Assembly (NCBI RefSeq): GCF_003355005.1
Contig: NZ_CP029985.1
Span: forward strand, 2,874,501-2,938,500
DNA length: 64,000 nucleotides
Direction: 5' to 3'
From: Sphingomonas sp. FARSPH
GTDB lineage: Bacteria > Pseudomonadota > Alphaproteobacteria > Sphingomonadales > Sphingomonadaceae
Of this stretch, positions 9,239 through 19,791 are shown piece after piece. The position numbers were made by a program, and so were the translations under genes. Each line of letters begins with the position of its first letter. The first letter of the stretch is position 1. The notes under the pieces are model-generated. The model worked only from the letters and a program-made list of their open reading frames with translations. It was not told where the DNA came from and made no database searches.

Positions 9239-9267
9239 CCGTTCGCCCCGAGCTTGTCGAAGGGTTC
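9239..9267. repeat. Intergenic REP-like repeat, single copy here
   Basis: Contains GAGCTTGTCGAAGGG (9250-9264), which resembles a short imperfectly palindromic element that I recall from intergenic spaces of sphingomonads and other proteobacteria. It lies after alaS. I found no second copy in this window, so the assignment rests on memory of the motif. Confidence 0.5.
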
Positions 9268-9320
9268 TTCTTCGTCTGATGCTTACGCGCGTCGAAAGCC
9301 GCCTGCCATCACAACGAGAC

Positions 9321-9346
9321 AGGGCCCCGGCTCTCGCCGAGGCCCT
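9321..9346 (-). terminator. Possible terminator after the exported protein gene
   Basis: Stem AGGGCC-C-CGGC / GCCG-A-GGCCCT with loop TCTC and one mismatch, beginning 21 bases after the stop codon of the minus-strand gene. The tail on that strand (GTCTCGTTGT) is only moderately T-rich, so termination is plausible but not certain. It could also end alaS transcripts. Confidence 0.5.
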
Positions 9347-9366
9347 GCCGTCAAACCAAGCTCCGC

Positions 9367-9939
9367 TTACTTGGCGGCAGCGCTGGCGTTGCCCGCCGTC
9401 GCAGCGGCGATCTGTTCGGCGGTGAGGCCGACGATCACCTGACCCTGCGCATTGGCGCTGAAGCCGTTGATCGGCAGCTTGACGTCACCCTTGGTCGTGG
9501 TGACCGTCACGAACTGTGCATCAGCCGCCTTGACGGTCCCGACCGGCGTGCCGTTGAGGCCCGCGACCGCGGTGCCGGGAACCAACTTCGCCTTGAGCGC
9601 GGCCTGCGCCTGCGCCTGCGACGAGGCGACCGCGGCGTCGAGGTCGGCCTTGGTCATCGCCATCGCGAACCCCTTGTCGGTCTTGCCGATCGACGAAGGC
9701 GGCACGGGAACCTGCGCGGTGCCGGTGTTGAGGATGATCGCCTGCGGCGTCACCTGCGCGACGGTGCCAAGCGACACGCCGGCGGAATCATAGATCGTGG
9801 CGCCCACCGTCGGAGTGGTCGCGGTGGCGGTCGCTGTGCCATTGGCCTGCGCCACCGGGGCGGCGGGGGCGGCCTGCTGGGCCTGAGCCGCGGCGGGCAC
9901 CAGCATCGCGGCGCCGATCGTCAGGGCTAGGGTACGCAT
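9367..9939 (-). CDS. Exported Ala-rich protein of unknown function
   Basis: Small periplasmic protein of 190 residues. It has a clear Sec signal peptide (MRTLALTIGAAMLVPAAAQA). The mature part has a low-complexity Ala/Thr/Gln stretch (TATATATTPTVGA) and then about 130 residues with two similar short motifs: GATIYDSAGVSLGTVAQV near the start and GTAVAGLNGTPVGTVKAA later. These suggest a PRC-barrel-like or duplicated beta-fold; that is inference. The second of two nearby ATGs was chosen because GGAG lies eight bases upstream; the first (9945) leaves too little space. Function not recognised. Confidence 0.75.
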   Translation of the reverse strand: MRTLALTIGAAMLVPAAAQAQQAAPAAPVAQANGTATATATTPTVGATIYDSAGVSLGTVAQVTPQAIILNTGTAQVPVPPSSIGKTDKGFAMAMTKADLDAAVASSQAQAQAALKAKLVPGTAVAGLNGTPVGTVKAADAQFVTVTTTKGDVKLPINGFSANAQGQVIVGLTAEQIAAATAGNASAAAK

Positions 9940-10040
9940 CGACATGTCTCCATTGTTGCAGTGTCGTTGTGACGCTGAAACGATGGGGTGTGCGACCGGG
10001 TTCCGCCCGTCCGATGCGGTTAACGGAGTGTCCTTTCCGA

Positions 10041-10390
10041 TCAACCGCTTACCGGCAGCCGAACCTGCCCGTCGTCGTCCCGCTCCAATGGGCCGTACGC
10101 AACCACAGTGTTCAGGGCGAGCACGCCGTAGAGGTGCGGGAACAACTGGCCGCCGCGGGACTCCTCCCATTTCACCGGATCGTCCTGCGCGGTCAGGTCG
10201 ACCGCCGCGACATACAGGTCGCTCTGCCCGGCAAAATGCTTGTCGACCGTCTCGGTCAGCTGCGCGGCGGTCGAAAGGTGAATGTACCCATCCGCCACGT
10301 CGATCGGCGCGCCCGCGAACTGCCCGTCACGCTCCAGCGCCGCCATCTGGTCGGCGGTCAGCACCTTGTACGCGACCTGTGGACGCTCGC

Positions 10391-10394
<4 letters not shown>
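10041..10394 (-). CDS. DUF952 family protein coupled to gyrA
   Basis: A 117-residue protein of the DUF952 family, shown by AYKVLTADQMAAL at the N-terminus and the diagnostic DGYIHLSTAAQLTETV (about residues 35-50) and GGQLFPHLYGVLAL (about 81-94). The family is related in fold to ADP-ribosyl-transferase-like proteins, with no firm function known to me. Its ATG overlaps the gyrA stop (ATGA), so it is probably translated by ribosomes finishing gyrA. No signal peptide or membrane segment is visible. No functional link to gyrase is established. Confidence 0.88.
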
Positions 10395-13204
<2,810 letters not shown>

Positions 13205-13242
13205 GGATCATGCTTTCCGAAGATGGGGGTGAAACGAAACCC

Positions 13243-13271
13243 TATCTAGGCCGCTGTCGCAGGAATGTCAC
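13243..13271 (-). promoter_or_regulatory. Predicted gyrA promoter
   Basis: On the minus strand GTGACA (-35) is separated by 17 bases from TAGATA (-10), 39 bases upstream of the gyrA start codon. Spacing and position are good; the -10 matches only half of the consensus. Confidence 0.5.
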
Positions 13272-13292
13272 GCGCGCACGCCCGCGCGCGGT

Positions 13293-13328
13293 ACTATAAA
13301 GCCGCCGGGCGCGACGACGCCCGGCGGC
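13293..13328 (-). terminator. Terminator after the Lys/Thr-rich exported peptide gene
   Basis: Perfect 11-base stem GCCGCCGGGCG / CGCCCGGCGGC with a 6-base loop, followed on the minus strand by TTTATAGT. It lies 31 bases after the stop codon at 13360. Confidence 0.75.
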
Positions 13329-13359
13329 CGGTTTCACGCCCCGGGGGCGGGGCGGTCGG

Positions 13360-13653
13360 TTACTTGCAGGCCTTCTTGTTGGCGTTGCCGGCCTTGCTGC
13401 AATTGTAGGTCACGGTCTTGCCGGTCGACGTCTTGGCGGTCACCATCCGGCCGTTTGCCGCGGCCTTGCGGGTGACGGTGGTCTTCGTCGTCGCCTTGGC
13501 CGTCGGCGCGCCGATGGCGGGCTTGGTGGTGGTCGTCGTCTTCTGGACGACGGCGGTCTTCTTGGCCTGCGTCGTCGCCTGCGCGCTCGCGACGGTGGGG
13601 CCCGCGACCAGCGCCGCGGCGGAAAGGATGAGGACGGACAGCGACTTGGTCAT
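13360..13653 (-). CDS. Small exported Lys/Thr-rich protein, function unknown
   Basis: A 97-residue protein with a good Sec signal peptide (MTKSLSVLILSAAALVAGPTVASA). The mature part is extremely rich in Thr, Lys and Ala (QKTTTTTKPAIGAP, TAKATTKTTVTRKAA), strongly basic and probably disordered. It ends in a short segment with two cysteines (TYNCSKAGNANKKACK) that may form a disulfide. The start has GGAGAG close upstream, and a strong terminator follows, so it is a real single-gene unit. A perfect 26-base palindrome lies about 90 bases upstream of its start. I do not recognise the family. Confidence 0.75.
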   Translation of the reverse strand: MTKSLSVLILSAAALVAGPTVASAQATTQAKKTAVVQKTTTTTKPAIGAPTAKATTKTTVTRKAAANGRMVTAKTSTGKTVTYNCSKAGNANKKACK

Positions 13654-13739
13654 GATTCTCTCCTGTCATGGACCGATCGTCCTGCATGCGGACGTCGTGC
13701 GACACGGGATGCGCTCTGGTACCTGTCAATCGCATGGCA

Positions 13740-13765
13740 ACAACATGACATGTGTGTCATGTTGT
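13740..13765. repeat. Perfect AT-rich palindrome, operator-like
   Basis: Arms ACAACATGACA and TGTCATGTTGT are exact complements around TGTG. It sits between the SDR stop codon and the small exported protein gene, in DNA much richer in A+T than its surroundings. It could be an operator for the exported protein or a terminator of the SDR unit, but there is no T-run after it on the minus strand. Confidence 0.6.
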
Positions 13766-13774
13766 CGAGCGCGC

Positions 13775-14470
13775 TCAGGGGGCGATCTCCTTGCCCTCGT
13801 AATCGAACAATTTGCCGCTGTCGGGCACCTTCAGCCCGTCGAGCACGTCGAGCAGCTGCGACGCGGCGCGATCGGGGGTGAACAGCGTGCCGGGGCGGAC
13901 GTTGCCCTGAAACGGCTTCGACAGCGCGGTGTCGACCGTGCCGGGGTGCAGTCCGACGACGATCGCGCGGTCGTTGCGGCGCTTCTCCTCGATCGCCAGC
14001 GTCCGCACCAGCTGGTTCGCTGCCGCCTTCGCCATGCGATAGCCATACCAGCCGCCCAGCCGGTTGTCGGAGATGCTCCCGACCCGCGCTGACAGGATGG
14101 CGAACAGGCTACGCCCCTGCCTGGGCATCAGCGGCAGGACATGTTTGGCGACGAGCGCAGGGCCGATCGCATTGACTGCGATCGTCCGCGCCAGCCAGGT
14201 GGGATCGAGGTCGCGATACGTCTTTTCCGGCCCGTGTTCACCATCGTGGAGCAGGCCGCTGGCGACGATCACCAGCGACGGGGCGGGCCCGGCGGCGATC
14301 CGTGCCGCGGCGGCGGCGATGCTCGCCTCATCCTCGATATTGATAAACGCATCTCCCGCGCCGCTGCGCGACAGGGCGTGGACGACGTCGTACGTATCCT
14401 CGTCGCACAGCGCCGCGACCAGCGCCGCGCCGATCCCGCCCGACGCGCCGATGACGACCGCGGCGCTCAC
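13775..14470 (-). CDS. Short-chain dehydrogenase/reductase (CsgA/C-factor-like)
   Basis: NAD(P)-dependent oxidoreductase of 231 residues. The cofactor motif IGASGGIGAAL is at the extreme N-terminus (about residues 6-16). The catalytic Ser lies in FAILSARVGSI and the Tyr/Lys pair in WYGYRMAKAAANQL, followed by GLHPGTVDTALSKPF. The arrangement resembles C-factor (CsgA)-type SDRs; the substrate is unknown. I chose the GTG that overlaps the YaaA stop (GTGA); an earlier in-frame GTG (14485) would add five residues. It is the second gene of a two-gene unit with yaaA. Confidence 0.88.
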   Translation of the reverse strand: MSAAVVIGASGGIGAALVAALCDEDTYDVVHALSRSGAGDAFINIEDEASIAAAAARIAAGPAPSLVIVASGLLHDGEHGPEKTYRDLDPTWLARTIAVNAIGPALVAKHVLPLMPRQGRSLFAILSARVGSISDNRLGGWYGYRMAKAAANQLVRTLAIEEKRRNDRAIVVGLHPGTVDTALSKPFQGNVRPGTLFTPDRAASQLLDVLDGLKVPDSGKLFDYEGKEIAP

Positions 14471-15207
14471 CGGCGGAACGTCCACTGGTCGTCAGTGCTG
14501 GCGTCGGCGTCGAAGGCGTATCCGTCGCTGTCGAAGCCCTTCATCGCGTCGATCGCGGTCACGCGATGCTCGATCATCCAGCGTGCCATCATCCCGCGCG
14601 CCTTCTTGGCGTGAAAGCTGATGAACCGCTCGCCGTCGCGAAAGTCGACGCCGACGACGCGGACGTCTGCCGGAAGCTTGCCCGCAACCGCAGCGAAATA
14701 TTCCTGGCTGGCAAGGTTCAGCACCGTATCGCCGCCCTCCTTCTTCAGGTCCTCGACCAGCGCGTCGGCGATCCGGTCGCCCCACCAGTCGGTCAGTTTC
14801 GTCTTTCGCGGCGCCCAGCGCGTGCCCATTTCCAGCCGATAGGGGCGCATCCGGTCGAGCGGGCGCAGCAAACCGTAAAGGCCCGACAGCAGCCGCAGAT
14901 GCTCCTGCGCGAAGGGCAGCGCTGCATCGGGCAGCGTCCTTGCCTCCAGCCCCGTGTAGACGTCGCCCGCGAAGGCGAACAGCGCGGGACGTTCCGGCGC
15001 ATCGGCGAAGTCGCGGAAGCGATCCGCGTTGAGCTTCGCCAGCGCGGGCGAGATGTGCATCAGCGCCTGCAGCTTCTTCTGCGTCAGGTGCGACGCCGCT
15101 TTGGCGAGCGTCGCCGCTTCGTCGCCGAAGCGAGGCCGCGTCGCGGCGATGTCGGGCAGGGGGCTGTCGTAGTCCAGCGTCTTCGCCGGCGAGAGGAGCG
15201 CGATCAT
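14467..15207 (-). CDS. yaaA: Peroxide stress protein YaaA (DUF328 family)
   Basis: A 246-residue YaaA/DUF328 protein, beginning MIALLSPAKTLDYDSPLP as usual for the family. Other family segments are FAFAGDVYTGLEA, LSGLYGLLRPLDRMRPYRLEMG and FRDGERFISFHAKKARGMMA near the C-terminus. E. coli YaaA lowers intracellular free iron under peroxide stress and binds DNA; the same role is assumed here. The ATG at MIALL was chosen over an earlier start because it matches family length. The SDR gene downstream overlaps it by four bases. Confidence 0.92.
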   Translation of the reverse strand: MIALLSPAKTLDYDSPLPDIAATRPRFGDEAATLAKAASHLTQKKLQALMHISPALAKLNADRFRDFADAPERPALFAFAGDVYTGLEARTLPDAALPFAQEHLRLLSGLYGLLRPLDRMRPYRLEMGTRWAPRKTKLTDWWGDRIADALVEDLKKEGGDTVLNLASQEYFAAVAGKLPADVRVVGVDFRDGERFISFHAKKARGMMARWMIEHRVTAIDAMKGFDSDGYAFDADASTDDQWTFRR

Positions 15208-15382
15208 GCGCTTGCGGTTAGCGGCCGCCGTGGCCCCGTTCAATCACCGTTAACGCGCTCATCGTGATTGGAAATGTCGTATGCGGCGGGCGGGCGTCGC
15301 CGGCTTGAACGGCATCGTCGGGACCTTTACAGCCGCCACACACGTTTCCCGGAGGCATCGCCCCCAAATGGAGAGAGTTTGC

Positions 15383-16699
15383 ATGAAGACCCTTTCGAAG
15401 CTGGCGCTGGCCGCCGTGCTGGCCACCGGCGTGAGCGGGATCGCCCTGACCGCGCCCGCCGCGGCCAAGGAGAAGAAGGAGCAGGCCGCGCAAGGCCCGC
15501 AGTTCAAGCTCAGCAAGCCCGTCCTCGCCGTCGCCGCGCAGGCGCAGACCGCGATCCAGCAGCGCAACGTCGCCGAGGCCGAGCCGCTCGTCGCGCAGAT
15601 TGAAACCGCCGCGACCACGGACGACGACAAATATATCGCCGCCGCGCTCCGCTATGACCTCGAGAACACCAAGCTCGTCGTCGCGCAGCAGGCGAACCCG
15701 AACGCGCCGGTCAACGAAACCTCGCTCGCCAAGCCGCTCGACGCGCTGATCGCAGCGAAGAGCACGCCGGCGGCCGATCGCGGCAAGTATCTGTTCCGCC
15801 GCGGCGCGCTTGCCGCCAACGGTGGCCAGGCGCAGGTCGCGGTCCAGTATTTCACGCAGGCTAAGCAGGCCGGCTACACCAGCCCCGACCTTGACCTTCA
15901 GCTCGCCAAGCTGAAGGTGCAGAGCGGCGACGTCGCGGGCGGCCTGACCGACCTCAGCGCCGTTATCGACGCGCAGAAGGCCGCCGGCCAGACCCCGCCG
16001 GAAGCCTATTATCGCTACGCGATCGCGACTGCGAACGGCAAGGGCATGCGGACGCAGACGATCGACTGGATGAAGAAGTATCTGGTCGCCTATCCGACGC
16101 CTAAGGTGTGGCGTGATGTCATCCTTCAGTACGCCTTCGCGCAGAACGCGCCGGTCAAGGCCGACAAGCTGCAGCAGATCGACCTGTTCCGCCTGATGCG
16201 TGCCAGCAATTCGCTGGTCGACCAGGCTGCGTACGAGGAATATGCGCAGGCGGTCTACGATCGCGGCAACCCGTATGAATCGGCGGCGGTGCTCAAGGAA
16301 GGCATGGCGTCGGGCAAGATCCCAGCGACCAGCACCTTCTCGAAGCGCCTGCTGGGCGACGCGACCACCGCGATCAAGAACGAAGGCTCGCTCGCGACCA
16401 GCGAGAAGCAGGCGAGCGCGTCGGCCAACGGCAAGCTGTCGGCGCAGACCGCGGACGCGTACCTCGGCCAGGGCAATTACGCCAAGGCGATCGAGCTGTA
16501 CCGTCAGGCGCTCACTAAGGGCGGCGTCGACAAGGACGAGGTCAACACCCACCTCGGCATCGCGCTTGCGCGGTCGGGCGACAAGGCGGGCGCGCAAGCC
16601 GCCTTCGCCGCGGTTACGACCGAACCGCGCGCCGGCATAGCCAGCCTGTGGACGACGTGGCTGCAGACGGGCAGCAGCGCGGCCGCCCCGGCGGCCTGA
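15383..16699 (+). CDS. Periplasmic TPR-like repeat protein
   Basis: Exported protein of 438 residues with a Sec signal peptide (MKTLSKLALAAVLATGVSG, cleavage near APAAA-KE). The mature part is almost entirely alpha-helical in composition, with tetratricopeptide-like units: GKYLFRRGALAANGGQ, AVQYFTQAKQAGYTSPDL, and a clear final pair GQGNYAKAIELYRQAL and VNTHLGIALARSGDKAGA. Such proteins scaffold other envelope proteins; the partner is unknown. GGAGAGAG lies five bases upstream of the chosen ATG. A strong terminator follows, so it is probably transcribed alone. Confidence 0.85.
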   Translation: MKTLSKLALAAVLATGVSGIALTAPAAAKEKKEQAAQGPQFKLSKPVLAVAAQAQTAIQQRNVAEAEPLVAQIETAATTDDDKYIAAALRYDLENTKLVVAQQANPNAPVNETSLAKPLDALIAAKSTPAADRGKYLFRRGALAANGGQAQVAVQYFTQAKQAGYTSPDLDLQLAKLKVQSGDVAGGLTDLSAVIDAQKAAGQTPPEAYYRYAIATANGKGMRTQTIDWMKKYLVAYPTPKVWRDVILQYAFAQNAPVKADKLQQIDLFRLMRASNSLVDQAAYEEYAQAVYDRGNPYESAAVLKEGMASGKIPATSTFSKRLLGDATTAIKNEGSLATSEKQASASANGKLSAQTADAYLGQGNYAKAIELYRQALTKGGVDKDEVNTHLGIALARSGDKAGAQAAFAAVTTEPRAGIASLWTTWLQTGSSAAAPAA

Positions 16700-16723
16700 T
16701 CCGCGTTCTTCGAGGTACGGAGA

Positions 16724-16752
16724 GGGGCGGTCCCATACGGGCCGCCCCTTTT
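16724..16752 (+). terminator. Terminator of the TPR-like protein gene
   Basis: GGGGCGG-T-CCC / GGG-CCGCCCC stem with a one-base bulge and ATAC loop, followed by TTTT, 24 bases after the stop codon. Confidence 0.85.
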
Positions 16753-16784
16753 CGTTGCGGCACCGGCAGTGCACGGAACACGGC

Positions 16785-17435
16785 ATGACACGCGAAGACC
16801 TCGGCCCCGATCGGCACATTGCGCTGGCAAGTGCCCCGGCCGGCGCGCGGCCCGCGCTCGCCGGGTTGTTTGCGCTCGACCGCAGGCTGGGCGACATCGT
16901 CCGCGCCGCGCGCGACCCCATGATCGGCCAGATGCGGCTGACTTGGTGGTACGAGGCGCTCGGCCGGCTTGACGCCGCGCCCGCACCGGCGGAACCCATC
17001 CTCCGCGCCCTCGCAGCGGACGTTCTGCCGAACGGGATTGCCGGCGCCGCTCTTGCCGCGATGATAGAGGGCTGGGAGGTGCTGCTCGACCACGCGCCCG
17101 ATGCAGACGCGCTCGACGCTTATGCGAAAGGGCGTGGCGAAACGCTGTTCTCACTCGGATGCAGGATACTCGGCGCAGACATGGGGCCGCAGCAGCGTTT
17201 TGCAGGACGTGGCTGGGCGCTTGCGGATCTCGCCATGCACAGCAGCAATCCCGCTGTCGCACAGAATGCGGCGCAGCACGCCACTGCTGCCTTGGATACC
17301 GCCTTCGTCGTCCCCTGGCCCCCGGCAGCCCGCCCGCTGGGAAGCCTGGCGTTGCTCGTGCGGCTCGACGGGGCGCCCGGCGGACCGCTGGGCAAGACCG
17401 CGCGGCTCACACGCTTCCGCCTTTTCGGTCGATAA
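16785..17435 (+). CDS. Squalene/phytoene synthase-family protein (short form)
   Basis: A 216-residue protein of the trans-isoprenyl diphosphate synthase superfamily. RHIALASAPAGARPALAGLFALDR and then GQMRLTWWYEALGRL match the short bacterial relatives of mitochondrial NDUFAF6, a complex I assembly factor. The Asp-rich DxxxD motifs expected of true phytoene or squalene synthases are not evident: the positions read YAKGRGETLFSLG and WALADLAMH. A catalytic carotenoid role is therefore doubtful and an assembly role is possible, but this is inference. Start chosen at MTREDLGP. It follows a terminator, so it has its own promoter. Confidence 0.75.
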   Translation: MTREDLGPDRHIALASAPAGARPALAGLFALDRRLGDIVRAARDPMIGQMRLTWWYEALGRLDAAPAPAEPILRALAADVLPNGIAGAALAAMIEGWEVLLDHAPDADALDAYAKGRGETLFSLGCRILGADMGPQQRFAGRGWALADLAMHSSNPAVAQNAAQHATAALDTAFVVPWPPAARPLGSLALLVRLDGAPGGPLGKTARLTRFRLFGR

Positions 17436-17450
17436 TCGATCCATCTCGCG

Positions 17451-17478
17451 TTGTCTCGAACCGGGTGGCTGCTAGGCT
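17451..17478 (+). promoter_or_regulatory. Possible promoter of the EF-hand gene
   Basis: TTGTCT, 16 bases, TAGGCT, ending 26 bases before the start codon. Its form resembles the predicted rpsB, pyrH and rpmE promoters in this window. Confidence 0.35.
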
Positions 17479-17504
17479 GACCGGAAAGCTGGGGGGCAAA
17501 GCGG

Positions 17505-17981
17505 ATGTGGCGGTATCTGATCGGCGGTGCGGCGGTGGCGGCGCTCGGTGGGGCGGGCGTGATGATGATCCGCGGCAATGCCGCGCCGCAGCCGCTGCTC
17601 CCCGCTGCACCCGCCGCCCGTGCCGCTGCGGCGGCCGGTCCGGCGCCGCAGGAAGAGGCGGCGGTGCCCGAGGCGACGCCCGCGACGCGCGAGCAGAAGC
17701 GCTTCAACCGCTACGACAAGGATCGCGACGACAAGGTGACGCGCGACGAATATCTCGCCGCGCGGCGCAAGGCCTTTGCCAAGCTCGACACCAACGGCGA
17801 TGGTCACCTGTCTTTCGACGAATGGGCGATCAAGGCGACGACCAAGTTCGCGGCCGCCGATCGCGATCACTCCGGCGCGATGACGCGCGAGGAGTTTGCA
17901 ACAACCGCGGTCAAGCGGAAGGCGCCAGCACGGGCAAAATGCCCGCCTGCCGATCGGGCATCGCCATCGGAAGAGAGCTGA
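17505..17981 (+). CDS. Membrane-anchored EF-hand calcium-binding protein
   Basis: A 158-residue protein with an N-terminal hydrophobic anchor or uncleaved signal (residues 4-22), an Ala/Pro-rich linker (about 25-60) and three EF-hand loops. Loop 1 (71-82, DKDRDDKVTRDE) has Asp instead of Gly at position 6. Loop 2 (95-106, DTNGDGHLSFDE) and loop 3 (119-130, DRDHSGAMTREE) are canonical. It is probably a periplasmic calcium-responsive protein; the partner is unknown. Its last 71 bases overlap the end of trmFO on the other strand, so its Lys/Arg/Ser-rich tail is encoded opposite the trmFO C-terminus. Confidence 0.88.
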   Translation: MWRYLIGGAAVAALGGAGVMMIRGNAAPQPLLPAAPAARAAAAAGPAPQEEAAVPEATPATREQKRFNRYDKDRDDKVTRDEYLAARRKAFAKLDTNGDGHLSFDEWAIKATTKFAAADRDHSGAMTREEFATTAVKRKAPARAKCPPADRASPSEES

Positions 17982-19281
17982 CCCAGCCGTCGAACGCCGT
18001 ACGTGCGCGGGCGGTGTACATCTTCTTGCGATCCGCCTTCTTCGTGCGCCCCTCGATCGGCGGCATCAAGCCGAAGTTGACGTTCATCGGCTGATAGCTG
18101 TCCGCCTCCGCGCCGCCGGTGATATGGCCGAGCAGCGCGCCCAGCGCGGTTTCCACCGGCGGCGGGGCCAGCGTCTGCCCGCGCAGCTCCGCCGCGGCGA
18201 ACCGCCCTGCGAGCAGCCCGATCGCCGCGCTTTCGATATAGCCCTCGCACCCGGTGATCTGCCCGGCAAAGCGCAGGTTCGGCCGGGTCTTCAGCCGCAG
18301 CGTTTCGTCGAGCAGCACCGGCGAGCGGATGAACGTGTTGCGATGCAGCCCGCCCAGCCGCGCGAACTCGGCATTCTGCAAGCCCGGGATCGTGCGGAAC
18401 AATCGCACCTGTTCGGCATGCTTCAGCTTGGTCTGGAAACCGACGATGTTCCACAACGTGCCCTGCCGGTTGTCCTGGCGCAGCTGGACCACCGCATAGG
18501 GCCATCGCCCGGTGCGCGGATCGTCGAGGCCGACGGGCTTCATCGGGCCGTAGCGCAACGTGTCGATCCCGCGCTCCGCCATCACCTCGATCGGCATACA
18601 GCCGTCGAAATAGGGCGTGTCCTTCTCCCATTCCTTGAATTCGGTCTTCTCGCCGGCGATCAATGCCGCGTGAAAGGCCAGATACTGATCCTTGTCCATC
18701 GGGCAATTGATATAATCCGCCTCCCCCTTGTCCCACCGCGACGCCTTCCAGGCGACGTCCATGTCGATCGTGTCGAAATGCACGATGGGCGCCAGCGCGT
18801 CGAAAAAGGCGAGCGCCTCCGTGCCCGTTGCCCCGCCGATTGCCGCCGCTAGCGACGCCGCGGTCAACGGCCCGGTTGCGAGGATCGTTGGCCCCTCGGG
18901 CAGCGCATCCACCCGTTCGCGCACCAGGGTCACGTTGGGATGGTCGGCGAGCGCCTGCGTCACGCCTGCCGAATATCCGTCGCGATCCACCGCCAGCGCC
19001 GATCCGGCCGGTACGCGGTGGGCATCCGCCTGCTGCATGATCAGCGAGCCCAGCTGACGCATCTCCTGATGCAGCAATCCTACCGCATTCGCGTCCGCAT
19101 CGTCGGACCGGAAGCTGTTCGAGCAGACGAGTTCGGCGAGGTCTTCGGTCTGGTGCGCGGGCGTGCGCTCGCCGCTGCCGCGCATTTCGGACAGGCGCAC
19201 GCGGAAACCCGCCTCGGCGAGCTGCCAGGCGGCTTCCGACCCGGCAAGGCCGCCGCCGACGATGTGGATGTCATGGGTCAT
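17911..19281 (-). CDS. trmFO: Methylenetetrahydrofolate--tRNA-(uracil-5-)-methyltransferase TrmFO
   Basis: FAD- and folate-dependent enzyme that makes ribothymidine-54 in the T-loop of tRNAs; 456 residues, usual length. The N-terminal FAD motif is IVGGGLAGSEAAWQLAEAG, followed by LSEMRGSGERTPAHQTEDLA and the cysteine segment LVCSNSFRSDDAD, all diagnostic. Later blocks include YINCPMDKDQY, CMPIEVMAERGIDTLRYGPM and the C-terminal INVNFGLMPP-like region. It stands alone and runs convergently into the EF-hand gene, sharing 71 bases of 3' coding sequence. Confidence 0.97.
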   Translation of the reverse strand: MTHDIHIVGGGLAGSEAAWQLAEAGFRVRLSEMRGSGERTPAHQTEDLAELVCSNSFRSDDADANAVGLLHQEMRQLGSLIMQQADAHRVPAGSALAVDRDGYSAGVTQALADHPNVTLVRERVDALPEGPTILATGPLTAASLAAAIGGATGTEALAFFDALAPIVHFDTIDMDVAWKASRWDKGEADYINCPMDKDQYLAFHAALIAGEKTEFKEWEKDTPYFDGCMPIEVMAERGIDTLRYGPMKPVGLDDPRTGRWPYAVVQLRQDNRQGTLWNIVGFQTKLKHAEQVRLFRTIPGLQNAEFARLGGLHRNTFIRSPVLLDETLRLKTRPNLRFAGQITGCEGYIESAAIGLLAGRFAAAELRGQTLAPPPVETALGALLGHITGGAEADSYQPMNVNFGLMPPIEGRTKKADRKKMYTARARTAFDGWVSSLPMAMPDRQAGILPVLAPSA

Positions 19282-19356
19282 GGGAAACAGGAACGCCGTA
19301 TCGAAAGGGAAACGCGCCCCTTAGCGGCTAGGTGCGCGGATGCCTATATCGCGGGC

Positions 19357-19791
19357 ATGACGACGATCTATACCATCGGCTACGAAGGCGCGACGATGCC
19401 CGATTTTCTTGCGGCGCTGACGCAGGCGGGCGTCCGCCGCGTTATCGACGTCCGCGCGCTGCCTTCCTCGCGCCGCCCGGGCTTCTCCAAAACGCCGCTC
19501 GCCGCCAGCCTGAAAGAGGCTGGGATCGACTATGTTCACCTGAAAGCGCTCGGCACGCCGAAGCGCGGCCGCGATGCGGCGAAGAAGGGCGACGTCGCGA
19601 CGTTGCGCGAAGTCTATGAGACGCAGCTTGGATTGCCGGAGGCAGAGGCTGCGGCGGCGGTGATGCTCGACCTTGTCGCCGATACGCCCAGCGCCTTGCT
19701 GTGTTACGAACGCGAGCCCGGCCATTGCCACCGCACGCTCCTCCTCACCGCGGTCGCAGGCGGCGCGACCGTCGTCGACCTTTACGCCTGA
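19357..19791 (+). CDS. DUF488 family protein
   Basis: A 144-residue DUF488 protein. The family signature IYTIGYEG at the N-terminus, then VIDVRALPSSRRPGFSK, and CYEREPGHCHR near residue 125 (a Cys and two His that could bind metal) are all present. Biochemical role unknown. A TATATC hexamer ends only six bases before the ATG with no Shine-Dalgarno sequence, so the transcript may have little or no leader. The last ten bases overlap the end of the convergent antiporter gene. Confidence 0.9.
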   Translation: MTTIYTIGYEGATMPDFLAALTQAGVRRVIDVRALPSSRRPGFSKTPLAASLKEAGIDYVHLKALGTPKRGRDAAKKGDVATLREVYETQLGLPEAEAAAAVMLDLVADTPSALLCYEREPGHCHRTLLLTAVAGGATVVDLYA

